Shown: positions 47,984 to 55,969 of the stretch, one piece after another
How positions within the stretch are numbered: the stretch's first letter is position 1
Layout of the letters: each line of letters begins with the position of its first letter
From: Vagococcus fluvialis
Lineage (GTDB): Bacteria > Bacillota > Bacilli > Lactobacillales > Vagococcaceae
DNA length: 64,000 nucleotides
Assembly: GCF_003337315.1 (NCBI RefSeq)
Contig: NZ_QPJV01000003.1
Coordinates: forward strand, 186,001 to 250,000
Reading direction: 5' to 3'
Translations under genes and position numbers: made by a program
The notes under the pieces: model-generated
Seen by the model: the letters and a program-made list of their open reading frames with translations, nothing else
What the model was told of the DNA's origin: nothing
Databases searched by the model: none

Positions 47984-49117
47984 ATGAAAGTGAAAGGTGT
48001 TGTCATAGTGAAAGTAAAAGGGCTGTCCATCATGTTATTCTCTATTGTCGCTCTATCTTTTTCACCTGTTGTATCTTTAGCAACAAGTAGTAAAGAAGAC
48101 AGTGTAAAAAAAGAAAGTGTTGAGATTAGTAGTAAAATTGACAAAGCGCTTGATTCAGTAAATGCAAAATATCAAGAAGTTGAAACACTAAAAGCAGAAG
48201 TTTCAGCAACAGAGAAAACAATTCAAGAAACTCAAGTAAATATTGAAAAAACAGAAGCGAGTATCGCTAAAAGAACAGAAGCTATGGCCGAGCGTATGCA
48301 ACATATGCAATCAAATAGTTCTTCGTTCAATTTAGTAGATGCTTTATTATCTGCAGAAAATATGTCAGACTTTTTTAACAGAGCATATGCTGTAACAGTT
48401 CTTCAAGGAGCTGAAAAATCAAAAGTTGATTCTTTAGCAGAAGATAAAATGAAATTAGAAGAATTAAGAGCTGATTTAGAAAAAAATAAATCAGAATTAA
48501 CTCAAAAAGAAGCAACTATGGCTCAAGAAGCAGCAACTTTAGAAAGTGGCGTAGCTTCATTAAAAGAAGAGTTAAATAATAACCAAGAAGTATTAGCTAA
48601 GTTATCAAATGACCGTATTGCAGAAGAATCAAGAGCTAAAAAAGCTGCTGCAGAAGAAGCAAATAGAAAAGAAGTTGAAAAGCAAATTCAAAAGAAAGCT
48701 GAAGAAGAATCAACTACTTCAAGCGAAAAAACACCAGATTCAACAGAAAATACGCAAGTAACACCAGATCCAAAACCACCAGTTACAACAGAACCAAGTA
48801 CTCCAGATTACGGTGGAGGTAATAATAACGGTGGTGGTGCTACGATGAACATGGTAGCAACTGGTTACTCATATACACAACCTGGATTAAGTTTCTATAC
48901 AGCTACAGGAATTGATTTAAGAGTAAACTCTCGCGTTATTGCTGTAGATCCAAATACAATTCCATTAGGATCACTTGTTGAAGTTTCAGGCTACGGCATG
49001 GCTATTGCAGAAGATACAGGTGGCGATATTGTAGGTAACAGAATTGATGTTCACTTTAATTCTGAAGAAGAATGTTGGAACTGGGGAAGAAGAAACGTTA
49101 CCGTAACAATGAGATAA
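47984..49117 (+). CDS. Secreted coiled-coil protein with C-terminal 3D domain (cell-wall hydrolase-like)
   Basis: 377 residues. A signal peptide is present (cleavage near LATSS). A long coiled coil follows (about 45-240) like the PcsB/CwlO N-terminal domain, with a Pro/Thr/Ser linker and a Gly/Asn-rich stretch. The 3D domain closes the protein (about 285-377): MVATGYSYTQPG, AVDPNTIPLGSLVEVSG, AIAEDTGGDIVGNRIDVHF. 3D domains share the MltA-type lytic transglycosylase fold and its acidic residues. Likely acts in peptidoglycan turnover outside the cell. The start is uncertain, because GTG at 48008 repeats the KVKG coding of ATG 47984. Confidence 0.85.
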   Translation: MKVKGVVIVKVKGLSIMLFSIVALSFSPVVSLATSSKEDSVKKESVEISSKIDKALDSVNAKYQEVETLKAEVSATEKTIQETQVNIEKTEASIAKRTEAMAERMQHMQSNSSSFNLVDALLSAENMSDFFNRAYAVTVLQGAEKSKVDSLAEDKMKLEELRADLEKNKSELTQKEATMAQEAATLESGVASLKEELNNNQEVLAKLSNDRIAEESRAKKAAAEEANRKEVEKQIQKKAEEESTTSSEKTPDSTENTQVTPDPKPPVTTEPSTPDYGGGNNNGGGATMNMVATGYSYTQPGLSFYTATGIDLRVNSRVIAVDPNTIPLGSLVEVSGYGMAIAEDTGGDIVGNRIDVHFNSEEECWNWGRRNVTVTMR

Positions 49118-49120
49118 AAA

Positions 49121-49158
49121 ACAAAACCTTAGTAGAAAAATCTACTAAGGTTTTTTTA
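49121..49158. terminator. Terminator between the 3D protein and yibF-like genes
   Basis: AAACCTTAGTAGA / TCTACTAAGGTTT stem with A and T runs; convergent genes. Confidence 0.92.
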
Positions 49159-49894
49159 TGCTTTTAATCATTAATTTTGTGCTAATAGGAATAGTTAAGG
49201 CAATACTGATACCACTGAGTAATAAAGATACCCACTCAGTAACTAAAATTTTAGTATTGAAAAATTGAGCAAATGTATAATGCAAGTCACTTACCCAAAC
49301 GAGTAAAGCGATTTGACTACCAACTAAGGCGAAAATTAGCGTATTAATAGTTGAAGCTAAAACATCTTTTCCAACTGTCATCCCAGATTGATAAAGTTCT
49401 TTTTCAGTTAAATCAGGTGAGTTAAAATGAACTTCACTAATAGCTGAGGTAATCGAAATAGCTATATCATTAATGGCACCGACAACACTCATGGTCATAA
49501 CAGAAATACTTAATAAAACAAAAGAAAGACCAACATCCATAGAATACATATCCATCTCCATTAATTCCTCAGAAGGTAAACCTTGAAGATGCATAAATGA
49601 AATACTTAGAAAAATAAAGAACATCATAATAACTAAAACAATCAAACTACTATTAAAAGCAACTAAAGTTTTTTTCGAGTAGCCATTAATAAAGAATAAA
49701 TTCATGGCAGTGATACTGACACTTGCTAGTAGCGTGACAATAATAGGTGAAAATCCCCAATTAAAAAGAATCAGCATAATAAACATAAAGGTAAGGTTGA
49801 AGAAAAGTGCAGCTAGAGCTAAACGGCCTCTTTCACCACCGATTTTTATCATTAAGAGACCTAAAATAATGAGTAATATAAGATTAACATTCAT
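49145..49894 (-). CDS. YibE/F family membrane protein, second subunit (YibF-like)
   Basis: 249 residues, about seven membrane helices. YibE/F core segments are visible: SISVMTMSVVGAINDIAISI, EKELYQSGMTVGKDVLASTI and the end LTIPISTKLMIKSIKKP. The ATG overlaps the end of the larger YibE-like gene by 11 bases, so the pair is coupled. Function unknown for the family; transport is suspected. Confidence 0.85.
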   Translation of the reverse strand: MNVNLILLIILGLLMIKIGGERGRLALAALFFNLTFMFIMLILFNWGFSPIIVTLLASVSITAMNLFFINGYSKKTLVAFNSSLIVLVIMMFFIFLSISFMHLQGLPSEELMEMDMYSMDVGLSFVLLSISVMTMSVVGAINDIAISITSAISEVHFNSPDLTEKELYQSGMTVGKDVLASTINTLIFALVGSQIALLVWVSDLHYTFAQFFNTKILVTEWVSLLLSGISIALTIPISTKLMIKSIKKP

Positions 49895-50993
49895 GCTCTT
49901 CCTCCTTAGTTAAAAGAGATTGCGTCACTTTTATGGAAATAGGAACAGCTAGTATAATACCAATGCTTCCAACAAGAGCGCGAGCAAATTCTAAGGATAA
50001 AACAATAGAGAATGTATAACCAAAAGACATGCCATTTCTTAAAAAGATTAAAACTAAGGGAATTGAACCACTCAAATAAGAGAAAAACATAATATTAGTC
50101 ATTGGTCCCATAATATCTTCTCCAATTCTTTGGCCGGCTTTTTTTAAGTCTTCAGGAGAAATACTTTGATTGTTGTGAGCTACTTCAAGTAAAGAAGACA
50201 CAATAGTCATAGAAACATCCATGACAGCTCCAACAGAACCAATGAGTAAACTACTCATAAATAAAACATGTGGTGGTCTAGTAACAAGTTCCATTTCCTC
50301 ATAGTGAAGTCCTTGATGATTAAATAGAGAAATAACTATCCAACCAAGAAGAAAGGTAATACCACTTCCTATAATAGTAGAAACAGTAGTGATTTTAGTT
50401 TTTAATGTCCAGCCATTGACTAATGTTAATGTTAAAGCAATCATAATAGGCAAAGTAAACATAAACAACCAGACTAAAAGTTGACTACTTGTAAAACGAT
50501 ATAAAACTAAAAGGCCTGTAATTAAGCTACCATTTATAATAAAGCTTAAAAAAGTTAATAATCCGAATTTACCAGTGACTAAAATTAGTAAAATAACAAA
50601 AATCCCAATTAAAATGATTAAAAAATGATCTCGTTTTAGTTCAATAATATTACCTGATAAAGCATTGTTAGTCTCAGTAACGTGAATAAAAACATAATCA
50701 TTTTCATGATACGCATGATTATTAATTTGAGAGGTTGTAAATTCATTTATTAAGGTAAAAGATTTATCTTTGTAGGTATTATTTAGAACTTGTATCTGTA
50801 GTTCTTGAGTTGTTTTAGTGTCAGTATTGCCATTTTCATCTAGTTGTTCAGCTTTATCTATTTGTTTAACACTAGCGATTTTTCCAATTGTTTGTTTATA
50901 ATGTTCAAATTGGAAGGAACAAAATAAAGCAATACTGGTTAAAAAAAGACATAATACAATTGATATTAATTTGTTTTTAGGAATTGAAAAAAT
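49884..50993 (-). CDS. YibE/F family membrane protein, first subunit, with probable ATT start
   Basis: The open frame covers 369 residues if read from ATT at 50991-50993. An N-terminal helix FSIPKNKLISIVLCLFLTSI is followed by an external domain (to about 125), then several helices and the YibE/F core (SSLLIGSVGAVMDVSMTIV, EDLKKAGQRIGEDIMG). No ATG, GTG or TTG occurs in frame before 50474, yet AAAGGAG (51003-51009) sits 9 bases before the ATT. Conventional calling would start at 50468 and lose half the protein. It is either a rare ATT initiation or a recent start-codon loss. Divergent from a TetR regulator. Confidence 0.75.
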   Translation of the reverse strand: MFSIPKNKLISIVLCLFLTSIALFCSFQFEHYKQTIGKIASVKQIDKAEQLDENGNTDTKTTQELQIQVLNNTYKDKSFTLINEFTTSQINNHAYHENDYVFIHVTETNNALSGNIIELKRDHFLIILIGIFVILLILVTGKFGLLTFLSFIINGSLITGLLVLYRFTSSQLLVWLFMFTLPIMIALTLTLVNGWTLKTKITTVSTIIGSGITFLLGWIVISLFNHQGLHYEEMELVTRPPHVLFMSSLLIGSVGAVMDVSMTIVSSLLEVAHNNQSISPEDLKKAGQRIGEDIMGPMTNIMFFSYLSGSIPLVLIFLRNGMSFGYTFSIVLSLEFARALVGSIGIILAVPISIKVTQSLLTKEEEHEC

Positions 50994-51079
50994 AAGTAAC
51001 CACTCCTTTGTGACGATTAGACTAGGTTTAAGTCTAACATGATTTTTTTCTATTAGGAAATAAAAACATGATTTTCAAA

Positions 51080-51088
51080 TGGTATAAT
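51080..51088 (+). promoter_or_regulatory. Extended -10 promoter of the TetR gene
   Basis: TGGTATAAT, an extended -10, lies about 38 bases before the start; no clear -35. The sequence AACATGATTTT occurs twice upstream (51036 and 51065). Confidence 0.55.
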
Positions 51089-51126
51089 GGAATTAAGAAA
51101 ATACTTTTGTTGGAGGTGTGTTAGTG

Positions 51127-51732
51127 ATGCAATTGAAAAAGAGAGAACTTCAAATGACTATTCAAAAAACAGCTTTAGAGATGTTTTATAAAGAAGGCTA
51201 CCTTAAAACAAAAATGAGTGATATTGCTAAGGAAATGGACATGTCTGTTGGAAATATCTATACTTATTTCAAAAATAAAGAGGAATTATTTTATACAGTA
51301 GTACCAGAGGAAACAATTTTTTATTTTGAAGAAGTTATTTTAACGACTATAAAAACATATAATGATGTGTTAGTGAATCAAAAAGAGTCTGAGGAATTTT
51401 TTGAGTTGATTGAAAAACAAATGGCCTTGATTACTGGTAATTACCGGGAAGTGGTTATTATGCTAGATAAAAATGAAGGAACTATTTATGAAGGCATGAA
51501 AGAGCGGCTAATTACTGAGATGACAGAAGACCGTGTTCTTAAAGGTAAAACATATACAAGATTTCAAAAAATGAGTGATCAAGATTTACGTCTGTTTTAT
51601 AAGATTATTGGACATGGTTTTTTAGATATGATTCTGATGGCTTTAAAAGAAGAGAATCTATCTGATGAAGAGAAGTATCAATTATGTATGTCACTGATTA
51701 CTTACCAACTAAAAAAAAGTGAAACAAGTTAA
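51127..51732 (+). CDS. TetR family transcriptional regulator
   Basis: 201 residues. The N-terminal HTH reads KTALEMFYKEGYLKTKMSDI and MSVGNIYTYFKNKEELFYTV; the C-terminal ligand domain is helical and not assignable. ATG 51127 has GGAGGT 9 bases upstream, with GTG codons at 51118 and 51124 as alternatives. It is divergent from the YibE/F pair, which is its most likely target. Confidence 0.88.
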   Translation: MQLKKRELQMTIQKTALEMFYKEGYLKTKMSDIAKEMDMSVGNIYTYFKNKEELFYTVVPEETIFYFEEVILTTIKTYNDVLVNQKESEEFFELIEKQMALITGNYREVVIMLDKNEGTIYEGMKERLITEMTEDRVLKGKTYTRFQKMSDQDLRLFYKIIGHGFLDMILMALKEENLSDEEKYQLCMSLITYQLKKSETS

Positions 51733-51756
51733 TAGCTTGTTTCACTTTTATTTTTT
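51717..51756. terminator. Terminator between tetR and menA
   Basis: GTGAAACAAG / CTTGTTTCAC stem followed by a T-rich run; convergent genes. Confidence 0.85.
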
Positions 51757-51758
51757 TA

Positions 51759-52673
51759 TTAAAGAAAACTTCCTAAAAAATAGAGAATCGGATAAAAGAC
51801 CATCATCATAGACATGCTTTTTAAAACAAGTGGGAAGGTCGTTTTTTTATCTTGTAAAGTTACATATTTTTTAAGTGATTTAGTAATGATAGGTAGAGTT
51901 AGATATAAAATTAAAACAGAGATTGGTGCCAAGTGATTAATCACTAATAGGGCTAACCAAAGATAGTTAAAAGCTGTTAAAGCAAGTAATAAATAGACAG
52001 CTCTTTTTTTACCTAAATAATAAACAAGTGTTTTACGATTATTTTTAATATCTTCTTCTAAATCACAGGTATTATTAGCTAAAAGATTATTAAACATACT
52101 AATGACTAGCGGCAAACTAATCGCAATGATTGATAAAAGTGATGATTTATTAGCACCACTAGTTTCGAAGGTCATTAAGTAAAAAGAAATAAAAGTAATG
52201 AAAAAACCTGATGCAATAGCAGTTATTGTTTCAGCTATTGGCAGTGAGTTTAGCGGGTATTTTCCATAAGAATAAAATAGTCCAATGTAGAAACCAATAA
52301 AACCAAGAATACCAACCATTAAATTAGTCTGGCTAACAAGGTAAGCACCTAAAATAAAAGAAATAATCATAGAACTGTAAAAGTATTTTTTGACAGTGCC
52401 AATGGCTAAGTTGTCGCGTCCAATAATATTGGTAACTTCTTTATAATTTCTATCCTCAGCATTTTGGTAGTCCATCCAATTATTGAAAATATTAACAGCA
52501 ATATGAAAACTAATAATAATGGCAATAAAAATAGTTAGATTTATTGATAGAGCTGTAGTTGTTAAATAATTAGCAGAAGAGATTCCCAGTAAAATGATGA
52601 ATAGATTAAGGGGAGCAGTGTAGATTTCTGATAATTCCCAGAACTGCTTAAATGTTAATTTAGTGTTTGTCAT
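51759..52673 (-). CDS. menA: 1,4-dihydroxy-2-naphthoate polyprenyltransferase (UbiA family)
   Basis: 304 residues, about eight or nine membrane helices. The first Asp-rich motif is NIFNNWMDYQNAEDRNYKE near residue 62 and the second NLLANNTCDLEEDIKNNRKT near 196, as in MenA. It prenylates DHNA to demethylmenaquinone at the membrane. A DMK pool would suit the extracellular flavin reductase at 11.8 kb. No other men gene lies in the window. Start follows AAAGGAGG. Confidence 0.88.
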   Translation of the reverse strand: MTNTKLTFKQFWELSEIYTAPLNLFIILLGISSANYLTTTALSINLTIFIAIIISFHIAVNIFNNWMDYQNAEDRNYKEVTNIIGRDNLAIGTVKKYFYSSMIISFILGAYLVSQTNLMVGILGFIGFYIGLFYSYGKYPLNSLPIAETITAIASGFFITFISFYLMTFETSGANKSSLLSIIAISLPLVISMFNNLLANNTCDLEEDIKNNRKTLVYYLGKKRAVYLLLALTAFNYLWLALLVINHLAPISVLILYLTLPIITKSLKKYVTLQDKKTTFPLVLKSMSMMMVFYPILYFLGSFL

Positions 52674-52757
52674 AATTGTCCTCCTTTATGAAACTTTTTC
52701 TATCGTACAAAAAACAAAGGGATATCTCAAGTAATTGGTTTGTGAATTTTAAGAAGG

Positions 52758-52786
52758 TTGACCATTTTTACAAAGCATGAGATACT
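52758..52786 (+). promoter_or_regulatory. Promoter of the thiT transcript
   Basis: -35 TTGACC (52758-52763), 17-bp spacer, -10 GATACT (52781-52786), ahead of the TPP riboswitch. Confidence 0.55.
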
Positions 52787-52814
52787 GCTTGGTGAGAACA
52801 ATTAAATAGTTTTA

Positions 52815-52910
52815 CCATCACAAGGGGAGCTTTAGCTGAGAATGAGTAGTCTAACTATCTCTAAACCCTAGAACCTGATATTGATAATGCAAGCGTAGGA
52901 ATCGTGATGG
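52815..52910 (+). promoter_or_regulatory. TPP riboswitch (THI element)
   Basis: P1 is CCATCAC / GTGATGG. Conserved aptamer parts are present in order: GGGGAGCTTTAGCTGAGA (52823-52840), ACCCTAGAACCTGAT and GATAATGCAAGCGTAGGAA. A following stem GGAGTAA / TTACTCC (52909-52929) lacks a T tract, so control may be weak termination or masking. It senses thiamin pyrophosphate and controls thiT. Confidence 0.95.
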
Positions 52911-52979
52911 AGTAAATAAACATTACTCCGCTTTGGTTGTGTGGTCGGTAGACTAAAACAAACAAGGGGGAGTTTTATT

Positions 52980-53534
52980 ATGAATTCATCAGGAATAAAA
53001 GTGTGGTTAGAAGGGGCAATAGCAGCTTCCTTTTCAATGGCTTTATCATTAATTCCATTAGATGTAGGAATTGGTTTTTCTATTTCAATTGGGATGATTC
53101 CAGTAGTTATTTATTCTTTTAGAAGAGGTTTTTTACCAGGGCTTGCAAGTGGTTTTATCTGGGGATTACTACATATTCTATTAGGAAAAGCTTATATTTT
53201 AACAGTCTCACAAGGTTTAATTGAATATTTATTAGCTTTTGCATGTGCTGGTTTTGCTGGCCTTTATGCAGGGAAAATTCAAACACTTGTAAAAAATGGA
53301 GAAACACCTTGGATGCAACTTCTTTTTGGTGTGCTTCTTGGAACGGGAATTAGATATATTTGGCACTTTATCGCAGGTGTTATTTTCTGGGGACAGTTTG
53401 CAGCGTGGGGACTTAGTCCAGTGATGTATTCTTTAGTTATTAATGGAACTAACGCTTTATTAACTGCAGCAGCAACTTTTATTGTAACGTTGTTATTAGT
53501 TAAAAAAAGTCCAGGATTAGTATTGCCGAAATAA
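52980..53534 (+). CDS. thiT: ECF transporter S component for thiamin
   Basis: 184 residues, six membrane helices. ThiT hallmarks: KVWLEGAIAASFSMALSLIP, the Arg/Gly stretch YSFRRGFLPGLASGFIWGLL, and LGTGIRYIWHFIAGVIFWGQ, whose aromatic residues bind thiamin. It takes up thiamin with a shared ECF module. The TPP riboswitch fixes the substrate. ATG 52980 follows AAGGGGG; earlier in-frame codons lie in the leader. Confidence 0.95.
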   Translation: MNSSGIKVWLEGAIAASFSMALSLIPLDVGIGFSISIGMIPVVIYSFRRGFLPGLASGFIWGLLHILLGKAYILTVSQGLIEYLLAFACAGFAGLYAGKIQTLVKNGETPWMQLLFGVLLGTGIRYIWHFIAGVIFWGQFAAWGLSPVMYSLVINGTNALLTAAATFIVTLLLVKKSPGLVLPK

Positions 53535-53537
53535 AAT

Positions 53538-53575
53538 GAAAGCAGAGCCTTAAGAGATGAGGCTCTGCTTTTTGA
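53538..53575 (+). terminator. Terminator of thiT
   Basis: AAGCAGAGCCT / AGGCTCTGCTT stem and T run. Confidence 0.92.
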
Positions 53576-53581
53576 TTGGTT

Positions 53582-53677
53582 CTAAATAATATTTAACTCT
53601 TTTAATTTTTTTATTTGTTCATTTGTACTTAAATTACCATCTAAAACATAATCAGCAGTAGAAGAAATCAGTCTGTG
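53582..53677 (-). pseudogene. Unidentified gene fragment (C-terminal tail)
   Basis: The minus strand holds 31 in-frame codons reading RLISSTADYVLDGNLSTNEQ, then IKKLKELNII and a stop. It looks like the natural C-terminus of a helical protein, but there is no start or upstream body. The parent family is not recognised. Confidence 0.4.
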
Positions 53678-53697
53678 AAAATTTAAAATCCTTTTAT

Positions 53698-53763
53698 ATC
53701 AAGGATGTCAGAGATTCTGACAACTGATTTTCCTTGATTAAAGACTCACTGTCTTGTTAAACT
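53698..53763 (+). promoter_or_regulatory. Nested inverted repeats and promoter ahead of the XRE gene
   Basis: ATCAAGGA (53698-53705) pairs with TCCTTGAT (53731-53738), and TGTCAG with CTGACA (53706-53722) inside it. The outer right arm overlaps a -35 TTGATT (53734-53739), 18-bp spacer, -10 TAAACT (53758-53763). A likely operator, perhaps for autoregulation by the XRE protein. Confidence 0.5.
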
Positions 53764-53807
53764 ATAGAAGTTAATTCTTAATGGAGATACAAGAGAGGTG
53801 AGTGTCT

Positions 53808-54452
53808 ATGAATATTGGAAAAGAGATAAAAGTAAGAAGAACAGAATTGAATCTAACTCAAGAAGATTTAGCTAAAAAATTAAATGTTTCTAGAACAGCA
53901 ATTTCTAATTGGGAACAACAAAGAAATTATCCTGATATTGAGTTACTTGTTACTATTTCTGATGAATTAGATATCTCTCTTGATAAACTATTGAGAGGTG
54001 ATTCAAAAATGGTAAAAGAACTGAGTTTGGATTATAAGAAAAAGAAAAGATATAAGATTTTAATTCCTATCTTTATCTTCATTATTATTATTTTAAGTGG
54101 CTATATTTATGCCATATCAAATACTGAGAGATATTATAGGTATAATCCATTTGCAAAATTAAATACAGGATATGCAGTGTTACCAAAAGAAGTGACGTAT
54201 AATAATGGCAATGAGTATGATCCTGAATTATTTGATAAAGTTCCTCAATTTCCTGATCCGTATACAAATATTGAAGTGATTGATGAAGATAATTTGGATA
54301 AAACATTACTTACATTTTCTGGTGGACAGTCACCTAAGGGCAAAAACTTTGGTAAGTTAACCTATAAAGATAAGTATGTTTATCAATTAGAATTTATTTC
54401 TTGGAGAGAGATTCCAACAGAAATTCAGAAAGAGTTACAAAAAAATAACTAA
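53808..54452 (+). CDS. XRE family regulator with membrane anchor and external domain
   Basis: 214 residues. An HTH_3 domain is N-terminal (about 1-65; LTQEDLAKKLNVSRTAISNW). A KKKKRYK stop-transfer stretch and one membrane helix follow (about 86-106), then an external domain of about 110 residues with no known fold. The layout suggests a DNA-binding protein that senses something outside or in the membrane. ATG 53808 has AGAGGTGAG upstream. The HXXEE membrane protein gene follows after 118 bases. Confidence 0.82.
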   Translation: MNIGKEIKVRRTELNLTQEDLAKKLNVSRTAISNWEQQRNYPDIELLVTISDELDISLDKLLRGDSKMVKELSLDYKKKKRYKILIPIFIFIIIILSGYIYAISNTERYYRYNPFAKLNTGYAVLPKEVTYNNGNEYDPELFDKVPQFPDPYTNIEVIDEDNLDKTLLTFSGGQSPKGKNFGKLTYKDKYVYQLEFISWREIPTEIQKELQKNN

Positions 54453-54570
54453 ACAAATCAATCAATTTGTTAGATAACGAAAAGTTTGAAAATATAGCAT
54501 CACCTTTCGATAAAGGTGAAGAATTAATAAATATTAGTTGGAAATTAATTGATAAAGTTGAGGTAATCAA

Positions 54571-55050
54571 GTGGATAATTCTTTTGTTTTTTTATATCTT
54601 TCTTTTCCTATTTTATTTATGCTTCATGAACTTGAAGAGATTGCTTATATGAATGAATGGCTTCAAAAGAAGTTACAGCTAGAAAGGGTACCACAATTTT
54701 TAAGAAAAATGAATGTACCATCAAGTAGACAATTTACCCTAATGGCTCTTGAAGAATATTTATTAATTATTCTTATAGCAGGAATTTGCTATTATTTTTC
54801 TTATCATGAATTTTATGTTTCTGTAATTATTGCTTATAATATTCATATCTTAGTTCATTTAGGGCAAGCTATTTATTTGAATAGTTATGTGCCGGGATTA
54901 GTACTAGGGTTATTTTCTTTCTTGGTACTTTTACGAATTTTATTAAACTATATCCCAATCTTGAACTATCATTTACTATTTATTCTTATACCTCTTAGTT
55001 TGGTACTTTTATGTTTAAATTTACTATTTATTCATAAATTAATTAAATAA
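54571..55050 (+). CDS. HXXEE domain membrane protein
   Basis: 159 residues, five or six membrane helices. It has the family's namesake motif in MLHELEE (His19, Glu22, Glu23), a second His-rich helix (NIHILVHLGQAIYLNSYVPG) and a conserved Glu in MALEEYLL. The acidic and His residues within helices suggest metal or proton chemistry, but the family has no known function. GTG start with GAGG about 6 bases upstream. It may be the target of the XRE regulator. Confidence 0.78.
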   Translation: MDNSFVFLYLSFPILFMLHELEEIAYMNEWLQKKLQLERVPQFLRKMNVPSSRQFTLMALEEYLLIILIAGICYYFSYHEFYVSVIIAYNIHILVHLGQAIYLNSYVPGLVLGLFSFLVLLRILLNYIPILNYHLLFILIPLSLVLLCLNLLFIHKLIK

Positions 55051-55053
55051 AAA

Positions 55054-55103
55054 TAAGAATTCATAAAAGAAGTATGTCTCTTTTAGAATTCTTGTTTTTT
55101 ATT
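55054..55103. terminator. Terminator between the HXXEE gene and the small ORF
   Basis: AAGAATTC-TAAAAGA pairs with TCTTTTA-GAATTCTT (one bulge), T run after; convergent genes. Confidence 0.85.
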
Positions 55104-55278
55104 TGTATGAACTTTTCTGATTTGAGAAATAGTACCATAGCCCGGCGATTACGACAATTGGAAAGGCAAGTTTAATGAGTGAAAAAGCAACGCCTGTTAA
55201 AAATTGAAGTAAGTTAATACCAATAATGGCTAAGATAATAATTCCTACGATTTCTAGTGGGGTAAATTTTCGATTCAC
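55099..55278 (-). CDS. Small membrane protein, 59 residues
   Basis: GTG start at 55278, stop at 55099. The protein begins NRKFTPLEIVGIIILAIIG and has one long or two short hydrophobic segments (LLQFLTGVAFSLIKLAFPIV, VIAGLWYYFSN). GGAG lies about 10 bases upstream, and the frame ends in a shared terminator. Family not recognised. Coding character (positive end, hydrophobic core, site and terminator) supports a real gene. Confidence 0.65.
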   Translation of the reverse strand: MNRKFTPLEIVGIIILAIIGINLLQFLTGVAFSLIKLAFPIVVIAGLWYYFSNQKSSYK

Positions 55279-55345
55279 TTCTTATCTTCTCCTTTTGTTG
55301 TTGTTAAAGATATCTTAACATGAGAAGAATAGCTTATCGTCAACC

Positions 55346-55966
55346 TTAAGTCCGATTTTTTTCTAGGATTTTAAGCAAGACAACAGCGACAGCGCTAGTT
55401 GCGATTCCAGCTACAAGTGCTTCAGGAACACCGTTTATAAAAATCACTGATAAAATAGCTTTATAAAGTCCGCTACCAGCAGGAATATCTTTAATAGAAC
55501 CATAAGCATCCTGGAATAAGAAATAGATCATATTCATTACTAAAATAGTGTTAACTAAGGAACCAGCAATTCCAGCTGTAAAAAGTCCAATATTTTGATT
55601 TAGATTCTTTTTATTAAAATACTGATAGACATAAAAAGGAACAACACCAGTTAAAACGCGAGGGACAATCGCAATTAAAATCGCCCATAAACTACCATCA
55701 TTTGTTCCATAAACTGGAATAAAGGGAGAAAAGGCAAAAGATAAAACAGAAGGTGTGATTGTATTAATTGTCATACTTAAAAGTCCAAATGCTAAGCCTA
55801 AAAAAGCTCCAATTCTAGGACCTAAACAAACAGCACCAATAATAACTGGCACATGAACTAAGGTTGCTTTAATAAATCCTAAGTTAATAAAGCCAAGTGG
55901 CGTAAAAGAAAATAAAATAATAATTGATAAAAAAATAGCTGTCAGTGTTAATTGTTTCGTTTTCAA
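55346..55966 (-). CDS. panT: ECF transporter S component, pantothenate type
   Basis: 206 residues, about six membrane helices. N-terminal LTAIFLSIIILFSFTPLGFI and ATLVHVPVIIGAVCLGPRIG are typical of PanT S-components. The operon position right after coaB-coaC, the first CoA-synthesis steps from pantothenate phosphate, supports pantothenate as substrate. The gene lies 3 bases from coaC. It relies on a shared ECF module. Confidence 0.85.
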   Translation of the reverse strand: MKTKQLTLTAIFLSIIILFSFTPLGFINLGFIKATLVHVPVIIGAVCLGPRIGAFLGLAFGLLSMTINTITPSVLSFAFSPFIPVYGTNDGSLWAILIAIVPRVLTGVVPFYVYQYFNKKNLNQNIGLFTAGIAGSLVNTILVMNMIYFLFQDAYGSIKDIPAGSGLYKAILSVIFINGVPEALVAGIATSAVAVVLLKILEKNRT

Positions 55967-55969
55967 AAT

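Noticed and set aside
51036-51075. Repeated AACATGATTTT as a TetR operator
   Set aside because: Two direct copies 29 bases apart but no convincing palindrome; AT-rich context makes chance likely.
54467-54652. 61-codon frame between the XRE and HXXEE genes
   Set aside because: It starts with TTG, has no clear ribosome-binding site and overlaps the HXXEE gene in another frame; possibly a decayed tail, but not supportable.
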